Positions 47,429 to 57,294 of a stretch of 64,000 nt of DNA are shown here, in pieces. A program made the translations under genes and the position numbers. The notes under the pieces are model-generated. The model worked only from the letters and a program-made list of their open reading frames with translations, had not been told where the DNA came from and made no database searches. Within the stretch, counting starts at the first letter, position 1, and every line of letters begins with the position of its first letter. Source of the stretch: Zygnema cylindricum (Eukaryota > Streptophyta > Zygnematophyceae > Zygnematales > Zygnemataceae); NCBI GenBank assembly GCA_037447655.1, contig JBBHKE010001763.1:108961-172960 (forward strand), in the 5' to 3' direction.

Positions 47429-47794
47429 GAGTTATCGATTTTGATTCCACTGACGGACATTTCAACCACTATTAGAACTTTTGCAAAATTAGAAAACGAA
47501 CTTTACGGGTTAAACATTATGTTAAACTCTCTTATTAATGTTAGGCGTTGGAAACACAATAATATATCGATCAATTTTCGTTATGGGTATAGTCATTTGT
47601 GATTATTTTTCTTTTTGAAGGCAGTTAACTTTGGCTTTTTGTCCGTAATTAGATATTTGTTTTTGTTAAAGTTTTTTGTGTTGTTTTAATCATGTAAACT
47701 TAGCTTACATTCTTGTGTCTCTAAATGTTTTTTAGTTTTACCCCTTTTTGAACACAAATAGCTTTAATATCGCAAGCTTTGCAAGAAATACTTA
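47429..47794. other. no feature recognised
   Basis: AT-rich sequence between the transposase pseudogene and the TTA-flanked MITE. It is probably further decayed transposon DNA. Confidence 0.3.
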
Positions 47795-49381
47795 GGGTGT
47801 GTTCTTATGTGTTAAAATAAGGATTATTTCTTTTATATTTCGTCCAAAACAGAGCCTTCAACGAGAAAACCTTTCGCCGCACAAGCAAATTGTGAAAATC
47901 AAAGTACAATTTACTTCACATTGAAACTTAAAAATGTACCACGAATTGTTGTTTTGCTCTTTTCGACCCATTGTCACGTCATTCCAAAGTAATGGTTGAA
48001 CCATAAATAGGATTATGGTTTTGCACTTGTTGTAAAATTTTAAAATATCTTCATGAAACGCCGAGTACAAAGAAAAAAAAAACACTTTCCTTACCCAACT
48101 TGTACGAATTTGTTCTCCTTACAGGGGAAATGGGGTGGGTTTTGAGCAACCGATGCCATTTTACAAAAGCAAAGTTTGTGATGACGCTTCTCTCCCTCTC
48201 TCGCTCACGATATCAATTTTATCTCTCACTTTTGGAACGAACCAGAACAATATTGGTATGCCATGAAATAGACTTGAAAAGTGATTATTTTGACTACCCG
48301 TATTTATAACTTGATGGCGAGTCGAGTGATAAAAGTTGAAAAAACTAAATCGGTAAACAATGGGCCAAAGTTATTGAATCAGTGACGTTGACGTTGTCAC
48401 AAGTGAGCATGACGTCACAATGTCACAAAACCCTAAATATCTACAATGCCACGGAAAACTAGACGTCTACAACTGTTGTTATTTTGTATAAGGCCTGTTC
48501 TCCATTAGGCGGTCCCAGTAAATATGCGGATACGTCTATTTTTGGTGTTTACTGGCACGGCCTTCCATTATGTCGTGCCAGTAGACTTGGTTTCTCAATT
48601 ATGATTGGCACCACATGAGTTAATTTCATATTCTTAAAATCTATAAATATTATTCAAGCTGAAAATCTGTACATAGTATTTGTACGGGCGGAGGTAGTTA
48701 GTGATTAGTACGAAAATTTTGCGACCAAATTTTAATTTTGAAATTGAAAATCAAAATTTCGAAACGGAATGTCAAAAAGGCGGCGCAAATTTTTAAGGTT
48801 AGCGGATGTCAGAAGGAGCGTGCGAAGATATTTTGGTCGACCTTCGTATACCGTGGCGGAAGGCACATGGCGTGTACGACGTGTTCGATTCTCATCGCCT
48901 ATTCCTGGTGGATTGTTTTTTTAATTTTCACGTGTACCAATGGTACTCGACCAGTGCGAAGAAATTCACCTCGAGGAGGAGAGTCTCTTCAGCTGGACGA
49001 TGTGCTTGATTGCTTCGCGAATCTTTAAAAAGTGAAAAATCCAACGGTCGATATTTACGCCTTTAATATTAGAGCCACCCAGTAAACATGTTTCGTCATG
49101 TTTCATCTGACAAAAAATAAAAAATGGTACAAATCTGTACAAAATCGTACGGCGTCCAGTAAACAACCTCACTTTTCCTTTAATGGAAGTTCACCCTAAC
49201 GTAAAAAATTGTCGCGAGTTGTGTATTTGTCTCCCACATTCACATATTGTACTTACGTCTACAATCGTCACATTTTAATGTAACGATATTTGCTTTCGAA
49301 TAGAGGAACACTCTGAAAAGTAGTACGGAGAATCTTCACTACAAACAAAATAGCAAAGTTGCTTTTACATGGAACATACCC
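47795..49381. mobile_element. PIF/Harbinger-like MITE, TTA duplication, with a nested element
   Basis: The left end GGGTGTGTTCTTATGT and right end ACATGGAACATACCC are flanked by TTA (47792-47794 and 49382-49384). Interior segments match the 962-bp element at 40798-41759, for example the stretch around TGACGTCACAATGTCACAAA. The element carries a 705-bp insertion (48492-49196), removal of which restores alignment. Confidence 0.8.
48492..49196. mobile_element. element X copy 1, TAA duplication, with coding-like segment
   Basis: It starts GGCCTGTTCTCCATTAGGCG, ends TAATGGAAGTTCACCC and is flanked by TAA (48489-48491 and 49197-49199). It is inserted in the MITE at 47795-49381. Within it, 48806-49009 (+) reads MSEGACEDILVDLRIPW followed by GVYDVFDSHRLFLVD and FHVY. 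The second copy keeps a similar peptide (GMYDVYGCDRLFKVD), so this piece probably comes from a real protein, perhaps the parent transposase. I do not recognise it. Confidence 0.75.
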
Positions 49382-49606
49382 TTATTTTTTTTATATTATT
49401 TTGTACAATACCTTAGGGTAACATTCCACTAGACAAAAAATGTGGTTCGTTACTGGACGTCGTACGTTTTCGTACAGCGCCGTACAGAGTCGTACCATAA
49501 TTTTTTTTTTGTCAGACGAAACATCGTTAATGGAAAGTTGTTTAGAGGCTCCAATGATGTAGGCGTAATTCTTGACTGTTGGATGTTTCACTTTTTGAGA
49601 TCCGCG

Positions 49607-49690
49607 AAGCAATCGCGCACAGCATCCAGTGGGCCCTAGCTCTCCTCGCGAGGAGAGTTGGGGCCCACTGGATGATGGGCGCGATTGCTT
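49607..49690. repeat. 84-bp near-perfect palindrome
   Basis: Arms AAGCAATCGCGC...ATCCAGTGGGCCC and GGGCCCACTGGAT...GCGCGATTGCTT surround a centre of CTCTCCTCGCGAGGAGAG. The arms differ by only a few bases. It lies inside element X copy 2. Confidence 0.85.
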
Positions 49691-50048
49691 GATGTTTACT
49701 ATTAGTACACGTGAAAAAGCAAAAAATTATCTACTTTGAACAAGCGATCGCAGCCATACACGTCGTACATGCCCATGTGCCTCTTGCCACGCTGGATGCA
49801 GGTCAGCCAAAATAATCGTCTCACGTTCCGTCTGACATCCACCGAGATTCAAAGTTTGCCGCGATTGTCAAATTTTTCCGCTTCTTTTTGCCATTCTGTT
49901 TCGAAATTTTGATTTCGATTTTCAAAATCAAAATCTGGCCGCAAACTTGACGTACAAATCATTATCTACCTCCGGTCGTATAGATATTTTGTTTTGACTT
50001 TCCGTTTATAATTTTTTTTAAGATTTTTAGAATTTGGACTCTAGCCTA

Positions 50049-51078
50049 TGTAGAAATAAAAGGTTATTTTAGTATTTTCTAGGTTTTGCAAAATGCAGAA
50101 AAGAAGCCGAGGCAGTCTGCCTCTAACTTCTCTCTTCAGCTCCCACACTTGTCGTAGTCACTGAAGGTTGAAGAGGGAGCTAGAGCCATGGCTGCCTATG
50201 CTGATTAGAGATAGAGTTACGGGTTGTAGATTTTGGTAGATTTACTAAAATGTAAATTGACGGACCTAGGGTTTGAACCTGGTACCTACCGCCCGTCAAC
50301 TTAGCCTGTAGCCTTAGCCATTTAGTCTGCCATCATGCTTGAAGATATATAGTTTGATAGGTATTTAAATGTTAACACGTAGTCTATTTCATTTAACGGA
50401 TCTTTAAACATAGACACACTTTGTAAAGTACGGCGTACGAAACATCCGAAACGAATACTGCGCATTTTGTTTAGAAAGCGAAACAAATACTGCGGAAGTA
50501 TTTATGACGGTCACGATTGTAATCCGGCTTAATCGGACGGCCACGAAGCATGCCGAGATCGTGGAATAGGTTTTCGGCGGTTTGCGGTTGACGTCACGTC
50601 AATTGCCACGTGGCAAAATCACATTGGATTGCGACATCTCTTGGGATTCCAAGAACGAATCCAAAAATGGCATGTGTCGACTTGTTGGCCATGTTGTACA
50701 ATATCCGTACATAAAGTACATCGGCACTTGTACCTTATGTACGATACACTATTATGATTGGTGCCGTACTTCAGTAGATAGAGTTTAGAGAGAGATAGGA
50801 CTTAGAAAAATTTGATAGATTGGACCCTCTCTCCCAGAGAGCTTCTGTACAAAAGGTCAACTTTGACCCTTCATAACTTACTGCTCAGGGGAGCAAATTC
50901 AGAGATTCTTTTTGCTATAGACTCAGGGGAGTCTTGCCTTTAGAGGGGTGAAGGTGGTCTGAGTTTTTGTTTGCCAGGGTGGCAGTTATTCTTGCTGAAA
51001 CACAAAGGGGTCAGGGTTATCCTAGAGGCTTCGTGTGAGCTGCCTACTCTGAGGTCCTATGGAGGTCTCAGAGTTACA
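50049..51078. mobile_element. 1,030-bp solo LTR, TSD GCCTA
   Basis: It starts TGTAGAAATAAAAGG and ends CTCAGAGTTACA. GCCTA lies immediately before (50044-50048) and after (51079-51083). It aligns along its length with the LTRs of the copia element at 56247-62694. It is inserted in element X copy 2. Confidence 0.9.
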
Positions 51079-51557
51079 GCCTATGTGGAGCCAATCATAA
51101 TTGAATTCGGTTTGTTATTGGCCCGACAAAATGGAGCGGATTTTCTAGTAAACGTTGTTAATAGACTTGTCTGTACATTTGCTGGGACTGCCTAATGGAA
51201 TGTTACCCTTATTAAGTTATTCAAGATCTATGAACATCTTCTCGGGTGTTTTTTCCCTCCCAAATTAGAACTGCAATGATTGAAAAGGATTTAAAAGACG
51301 GCGAGGGAACGCTCCAGTGTAAAACGCCTTCAGATACGCGGTCTGGATGTTGGTGTCCGTAGCGAAATGTTATCTTCAGTTATGCGATTTGATGAGTTGG
51401 CTGTGGTATGCAATCCTATGAGTCTAGTCTGGATTCACACGTGACATAATATTATTTTTTGCTTAGCTGTACACGCTTGAACTGATTTTTTATTGTATCG
51501 TTGCTTGACGCCTATTTTAACACTAGGAAACAATGTACTCCGCGTAAATGTAAATAG

Positions 51558-51900
51558 TAGTGTTGGGTATTGAGGACCTATTGCCAATATTCGATATATA
51601 TCGAATTTCAGTTACTCGATAATGGATATATCGCTTCGATAAATCGAGAAGATAAATATCACGATATTTTGGCGATATATAGAAATATTTTAGTATTATT
51701 ATTATTATTTTTGACCCCCCCCCCTCCCCGGGCGGCGCACGCTCAGTGGGGGGGCGGGGGGAGGTAGGGGGTGGTACGATTTCCGTATGATTTTACGTAC
51801 AAATACCTGTATATATATATCGAGGACCCTGATTGATCGATATTCGATATATCGAATATCGATATTATCGCGATATGGTTTCACCCGATACCTGACACTA
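51558..51900. mobile_element. hAT-like foldback MITE, third copy
   Basis: It begins TAGTGTTGGGTATTGAGG and ends CCCGATACCTGACACTA, with flanking 8-mers GTAAATAG and GTAAATAT. It is in reverse orientation relative to the copy at 31312-31723 and has the same C-tract/G-tract centre (about 51714-51770). Confidence 0.8.
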
Positions 51901-51989
51901 GTAAATATGACTCACATTAATATTTTTGTACACTAAAGACACCTGCTATGTCATACGTGGTGACATGGACGACAGAGGGGATAAAGTTA

Positions 51990-52024
51990 GGGCGTGTCCC
52001 CATGTAACCGAAACTTTGAAACGC
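51990..52024. mobile_element. left end of a Harbinger-like MITE, cut by the next transposon
   Basis: GGGCGTGTCCCCATGTAACC follows TTA (51987-51989), like the left ends at 11704 and 40798. After 35 bp the sequence passes directly into TA plus the left end of the second pogo-like copy, so that transposon landed in this element. The other end should lie beyond the right limit of the window. Confidence 0.5.
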
Positions 52025-53124
52025 TACACCGCCAATCGTTATTTGCGTGTAAGTTATTTTAGCGTATAAAAAAATTTAACGTGGTGTACGCTATTTAAGA
52101 ATTTGAAAATTTTGGAAAATTCATACATTCTAATTGTTTGGCTATGGTAATTTGGATCTTTGAAAAAAAAAATATCGGTCGCAAACATGTTTACACTAAT
52201 AAAAGTAGCCGTACAATTTAAATCAGATCGTACGTCGTCACGTAACAGTGTAAATCATTCCAACGTACATGTCAAAATATTTCACCGCAATTAGGCGTCA
52301 TGTATTCGCCGTTAGGTATACAACTTTGATAAAGTTTTACGGAGTGTAATTTCTACGCGTGTATCGATTACGCAACGCTTGCTGTTTCAACGGTTGGTCG
52401 CTTTTCCGTTTTACGTCGACAATGTACGGTAATAAGGGTTCTTTACTCTAATACTGTCGCGACGTCTGTTTAATTAGCGTGAATTCATGCTAAAATGTGT
52501 GTTAATTCTAAAATGGATGCATTTCCGTCTGTCTCCCTAACTTGTGACCGGTATTAGCGTTAATGTAATGACGTAATAGAGTATACTCCTATTCTAAATT
52601 GGTCCCAACTGTACAATTTCACCAACCACCTCGTCTCAAGCGTTTCGGGATTGGTCGCCCAAATTTACACGTGGACAATTTTATATCCACGCAAACATTA
52701 CGGCTCCAACATGACGTTACACCAACCGCCTATCATACCCGTCGCCATTCGAAAGCTGATCCGTAGGTACGTCAAGAAGCAGGCGGTTACCATGGCTCTT
52801 TCATGAAAATCGTCGGTCGCTTATAACGTGCATACCCCCTCTCAAAACTGACGAAAATTTTGAAACTTTCTCGCCTTCTTTGTGTCATCTAAAATATTTA
52901 GACAGCTTGCAAAATTAAAATTTAAATTTTGACGCCCGAAGGTAAGGAGAATGGTTTCCCTCCCTTTTTCCCACAATTGGGTTTTTTATTTGGTATATAT
53001 ATCTGGCGTTTGGTCCAATATTGACATTGTCTTTCCGTATCCTTCCGTTACCTTCACGTTTGCTTTTCTATTATTTGCTTTGTATCATTATTTGGACAAA
53101 AAGGCAGATCTATTATTGCAGTGG

Positions 53125-53503
53125 CAGATTACTTCTCATATTACCACATTTTTTGCGGCGAAAAACACCGCTACGGAGGGTTTATTACCACCACTAACTG
53201 AAGAGGACATGGAATGTATTGAAACTTAAGGACAAAACCCACCGAACGAAGGAAGGGGATCACCTGACGTGGACCCCCTCGTGAAAGGTGTTGTGACCGG
53301 AAATTTGGACCCACCGTGTGATAAATACGGGAACGTCCGGGTTTCGACCCAAAAAGTTCAGCAAGTCTGAACGAAGGTTACTCGACTGCGAGTAATCAAT
53401 TGGATGATCGCCGATTGTCACGCGAATGGAAAGGAACTGCTTATCCCGAGGACTGTGAAGATGTTTCCGCAACATTTTTCGGGGGGGTATCGTACAAGTA
53501 AGT
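53125..53503 (+). pseudogene. transposase exon 1, copy 2, disrupted
   Basis: It corresponds to 3213-3591. It shows ITSHITTFFAAKNTATEGLL and LPPLTEEDMECIET followed by a stop at 53227, and a different frame later reads INWMIADCHANGKELLIPRT and HFSGGYRTSK. It ends at a GTAAGT donor (53500-53505). A stop and a frameshift make it non-functional. Confidence 0.6.
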
Positions 53504-54214
53504 GTTTTATCTATAATCTTTACCTTTATGTAGCAACCCTCAGTTGCTTAATTTGTTTGTCGTTGTTTCCCATTGTTTGGATATTAATTTTACATATTCA
53601 ATAATGTATAAATTGATTGTGCCCCCCTCGTATTGCATGCCATATTCTTTTAGGGATAATATTTTGCCATATTCTTCCCCCTAACCATCTCGTGTATTTA
53701 TGATGGTTTGTTATACAACGTCGTCCAATTGCGCTTTGATGTGTGTAAGAACGTATGTACCAGCGACGACATAGTGTCGTCGCCGGTATGCATAGATTTA
53801 AGTGAACTGCATCCGAGATTCTGCGAATGTTGGAGAAATCGAAAAGCGACAACAATGCGTCGTCGCTTTAACGTTGGAAATTTCTAATAGAAACGTCGTC
53901 CGGCTAATATTGCAATGTCTAACGACGTAATGTTGCATACACGACGACGTCCAATATTGAATCCGCGTGGTAAGTGAAACGTGGAATTAAATTAGTTTTA
54001 TCATTGCCCCATTGTTGGAATTTTCAAACACATCGGATAGGGTTTGATGTAATTTCGTGCATGGCCATTCGTAATGAAAGTATCCCCCGCACGAAATAGT
54101 TTATTTTTACGTAATAAAAGTAGGGTTTTACGTCTGTACAGTTTACTGCACCCTCCACTCTTCGTAGCCGCGTCTTTTTCACCTCATTTTAACACGCTAA
54201 TTTTAAACTTAGCT

Positions 54215-55533
54215 ATGAAGGGCGGCAACAAGAAAATTAAGCGACCACGTACTGTGGTTGCTCAACGTCGTCGCTATTTTCCCCTTATTACAGCGACCGT
54301 GGAAGAGTTCGCAAGGCAACGCGAGGCACCAATCCCGTTAGCCATTGGATGGGAAGGAAGAGAAAGGGAAGGAGGAGAAAGGGAAGGGAACGAAACGGAG
54401 GCATCTGTAGAGGTGAGTAGGGTGGAGGAGGTAAACGATGAGTGGGGAAAGGGAGAAAAGGCGACGGTTGAGGAGGGGGAGAAGGAAGGAGAGGTGGGGG
54501 AAGCAGTAGAGAAGAGGAAAATGAGGGTAAGAACGAAATGTAGGGTTTTTGATGAGAGGGAGGAGGAGGAAAAAGGCGAGGTGGGGGGGGGGGGGGAACC
54601 CATTAACTGCGGAGGGGTGGGGGAAGGCGGTTTTTTCTGAGGTAGGATGAGAAAAAGCGGCGACGATTGAGGAGGGGGAGGGTAGTAAAACGGGGGGAGG
54701 AGTAGCGAGGAGTAAAAGGCTAAACAGGAAAATTAGGGCTTCTGGTGGGAGGGGGGAGGAGGAACTTGGTGAGGCGGAGGGGACACGGCACCAGGTGTGG
54801 AAGGAAGCGGAAAAGGGGCGATGGTTAAGGAAGAGGAGGGAACTGAGACAGGTGGAGGAGTAGAGAAGAGGAGTACGAGGATGACAAAAAAATATAAGGT
54901 ATTTGATGATAGGGGGGGGGGAGGAATAGGTGAGGCGGGAGGGGATGATAGGGGGAGGGAGGAAATAGGTGAGGCGAGAGGGGAGCAGGCGTTAAAAGAA
55001 GAAGGAAGGGGAAAAGGGGCGATGGTTGAGGAAAGGGAGGGAAGTGAGGAGGTGGGAAGAGTTGAGAGGAAGAAGATAATTAAAAGGAAAGAGTCGATTT
55101 TTCATGAGCGGGAGGGTGGGGGAGGGAGTGTGGCACAGAAAAGGTTAGAGAAGAGGAGGGAAATAAAACTTCAAAAACGAAAAGTTAGTCAATGGAGTGA
55201 TGAAGATTACGTCCCCTCCACTTCTTGTAGCGATAAGAGCATTGTGGATGGGGAGGAACCGCCGGTTGAGAATCTAGCCTCCGAGGAAGAACATCCCACG
55301 GATATTCGGGTATGGAAGGATGTGGATGAGCCCGCCACCGAGGACAAGCAAAGTCCGGATAGCGAGGGACGACAACAAGAGGATGAATACGCGGATGATG
55401 ACGACGTGTTTGAGGTGCCTCCATCACCAAATAGGGAGAGAGGCGTTCTATTGGGAAATCCGGGTCCCCAAGCTCCCTACCGAGTTGAGGATCCTGATTG
55501 GTTTTTTCCTCCTCCCACGGGAGAGGAGGACAT
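54215..55533 (+). pseudogene. second transposon ORF, copy 2, cut by copia insertion
   Basis: It begins MKGGNKKIKRPRTVVAQRRR and continues through the K/E-rich repeats with a frame break near 54635. It is then open from 54797 through SQWSDEDYVPSTSC and DWFFPPPTGEEDI to the copia insertion. Compared with copy 1 it shows that the K/E-rich and the acidic/conserved parts belong to one reading frame. Function unknown. Confidence 0.6.
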
Positions 55534-56246
55534 TGTAGAAATTAAATGTCCATTTAAAGTATTTTCTAGGTCTAAATAGAAATATAGAAAGAAGCCGAGG
55601 TAGTCTACCTCTAACTTCTCTATCCAACTCTCAAACTTGTCGCAGTCACTGAGAAATTGGAGAGGGAGCTAGAGCCATGGCTACCTAGGCTATCCAGAAG
55701 TTTACGGGGATTATATATTAGTTAGGGGTTTATTTACTAAAAAGAAAGTGCAGGCTACAGGATTAGATCGTGGTACCTACAGGAAAGCAGACAGCCGGTA
55801 GCCGGCAGCCTTAGCCGTTAAGTCTAGAACTAGTGTTACATATTGTATGGTTTGATAATTAATTAAACATTATCAGGTAGGATAATTCATTTAACTGTAA
55901 CTGTTTACGGGATACATAGATCCATAATTATAAAAGTACGGATTGCGGTACGGATAAGAAACCAATACTGCGCATTTGTTTCTTTAAAGAAAATAATACC
56001 GCACATGTATTTATTACGGCTATGATTAAATATGAATTTAATCGGACGGCCGGAATTAACGCCGAGATCGCAGAAGAGGATTTCGGCGGTTTGTGGTCAT
56101 CGCCACATCGGATGACACGTGGTGGAATTACATTGGATCGCGGCATCTCAGAGGATTACGAGAGCGAATCCAAATATACCACGTGTCGACATTTAGGCCA
56201 TGTCGTACAGTGTTCGTACAGAAAGTACACCGACAGCTGTACTTTT
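55534..56246 (+). mobile_element. outer copia element: first part of its 5' LTR
   Basis: It starts TGTAGAAATTAAATGTCCAT directly after the broken DNA transposon and aligns with the inner element's LTR up to CAGCTGTACTTTT, where the inner element is inserted. The LTR resumes at 62695. The two parts sum to about 1,050 bp, the expected length. Confidence 0.85.
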
Positions 56247-57294
56247 TGTAGAAATTAATGGTCCATTATTGAGTATTTTCTAGGTCTAAATAGAAAGAAG
56301 CCGTGGCAGTCTACCTCTAACTTCTCTCTCCAACTCTTAAACTTGTCGGAGTCACTGAGAAATTGGAGAGGGAGCTAGAGCCATGGCTACCTAGGCTATC
56401 CAGAGGTTTACGGGAAATATATATTAGTTAGGGGTCTTTTAACTAAAAGGTATGTGCGGGCCACAGGATTTGATCCTGGTACCTGCCGGATGGCAAACTG
56501 CCGATAGCCGGTAGTCTTAGCCATTAACTCTAGAACTAGTGTTACGTACTATATAGTTCGATAATTAATTAAACATTATCAGTTTGGATAATTCATTTAA
56601 CTGTAACTATTTACGAGATACATAGATCCAGTAATATAACAGTACGGATAACGGTACGGATAAAAAACCAATACCGCGCATTTATTTCTTTAATGAAACG
56701 AATATCGCGCATGTATTTATTACGGCTACGATTAAATGTGAATTTAATCGGACGTCGAAATTAACGCCGAGATCGCGGAAGAGGATTTCGGCGGTTTGTG
56801 GTCATCGCCACATCGGATGACACGTGGCGGAGTTACATTGGATCGCGGCATCTCCGAGGATTACAGGAGCGAATCCGGACATACCACGTGTCGACATTTA
56901 GGCCATGTCGTACAGTGTCCGTACAGAAAGTACACCGGCAGCTGTACTTTTGTGTACGGAACTGTAATCTGATTGGTTCCGTACATCAGTAGATAGAGTG
57001 TGTGAGAGAGATAGGACTTAGAAAAAATTAGGAGATAGGACCCTCTCTCCTAGAGAGCTTCTGTACAAAAGGTCAACTTTGACCCTCCATAACTTACTAC
57101 CCAGGGGAGCAAATTCAGAGATTCTTTTTGCTATCGACTCAGGGGAGTTTTGTCTTCACAGAGGTGAAGTTAATGAGAGTTTTTGTCTGCCAAGGTGGCA
57201 GTTATTTTTGCTGAAACACAAAGGGGTCAGGGTTATCCTAGAGGCTTCTTGGAAGCTGTCCACTTTAAGGACTTATGGAGGTCTCACAGTTTCA
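56247..57294 (+). repeat. 5' LTR of the inner copia element
   Basis: The LTR bears the promoter and start of transcription of the element, though I do not recognise a definite TATA box. It contains AGAGAGCTTCTGTACAAAAG and direct landmarks shared with both solo LTRs. On the minus strand it has TGGCTAAGAC and a T-arm-like AGGATCAAATCCT near 56470-56525. The sequence after it is AGTTATGGGCCCACCC, not the initiator-tRNA primer site TGGTATCAGAGC common in copia elements. Confidence 0.9.

Larger units (their letters stand above)
49416..51208. mobile_element. element X copy 2, inverted, split by a solo LTR
   Basis: The ends are GGGTAACATTCCACTAGAC and TAATGGAATGTTACCC, flanked by TTA (49413-49415 and 51209-51211). 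It is the reverse complement of copy 1 in content: 49530-49960 inverted matches 48750-49080. Excluding the LTR and its duplication it is about 758 bp. It has an 84-bp palindrome at 49607-49690 that copy 1 lacks. Confidence 0.85.
52027..55533 (+). mobile_element. pogo-like transposon, copy 2, truncated in window by copia insertion
   Basis: It starts CACCGCCAATCGTTATTTGC after TA (52025-52026) and is closely similar to 2106-5553 over its whole length, including the hairpin pair (53763-53870) and the second ORF. Similarity stops at GAGGAGGACAT (55533), where the LTR of a copia element begins. The transposase exons 2-4 would lie beyond 64000. Confidence 0.85.

Noticed and set aside
50269-50320. 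tRNA gene on the minus strand inside the solo LTR
   Set aside because: A- and B-box-like sequences exist, but no acceptor stem or anticodon arm forms; kept only as a finding about LTR structure.
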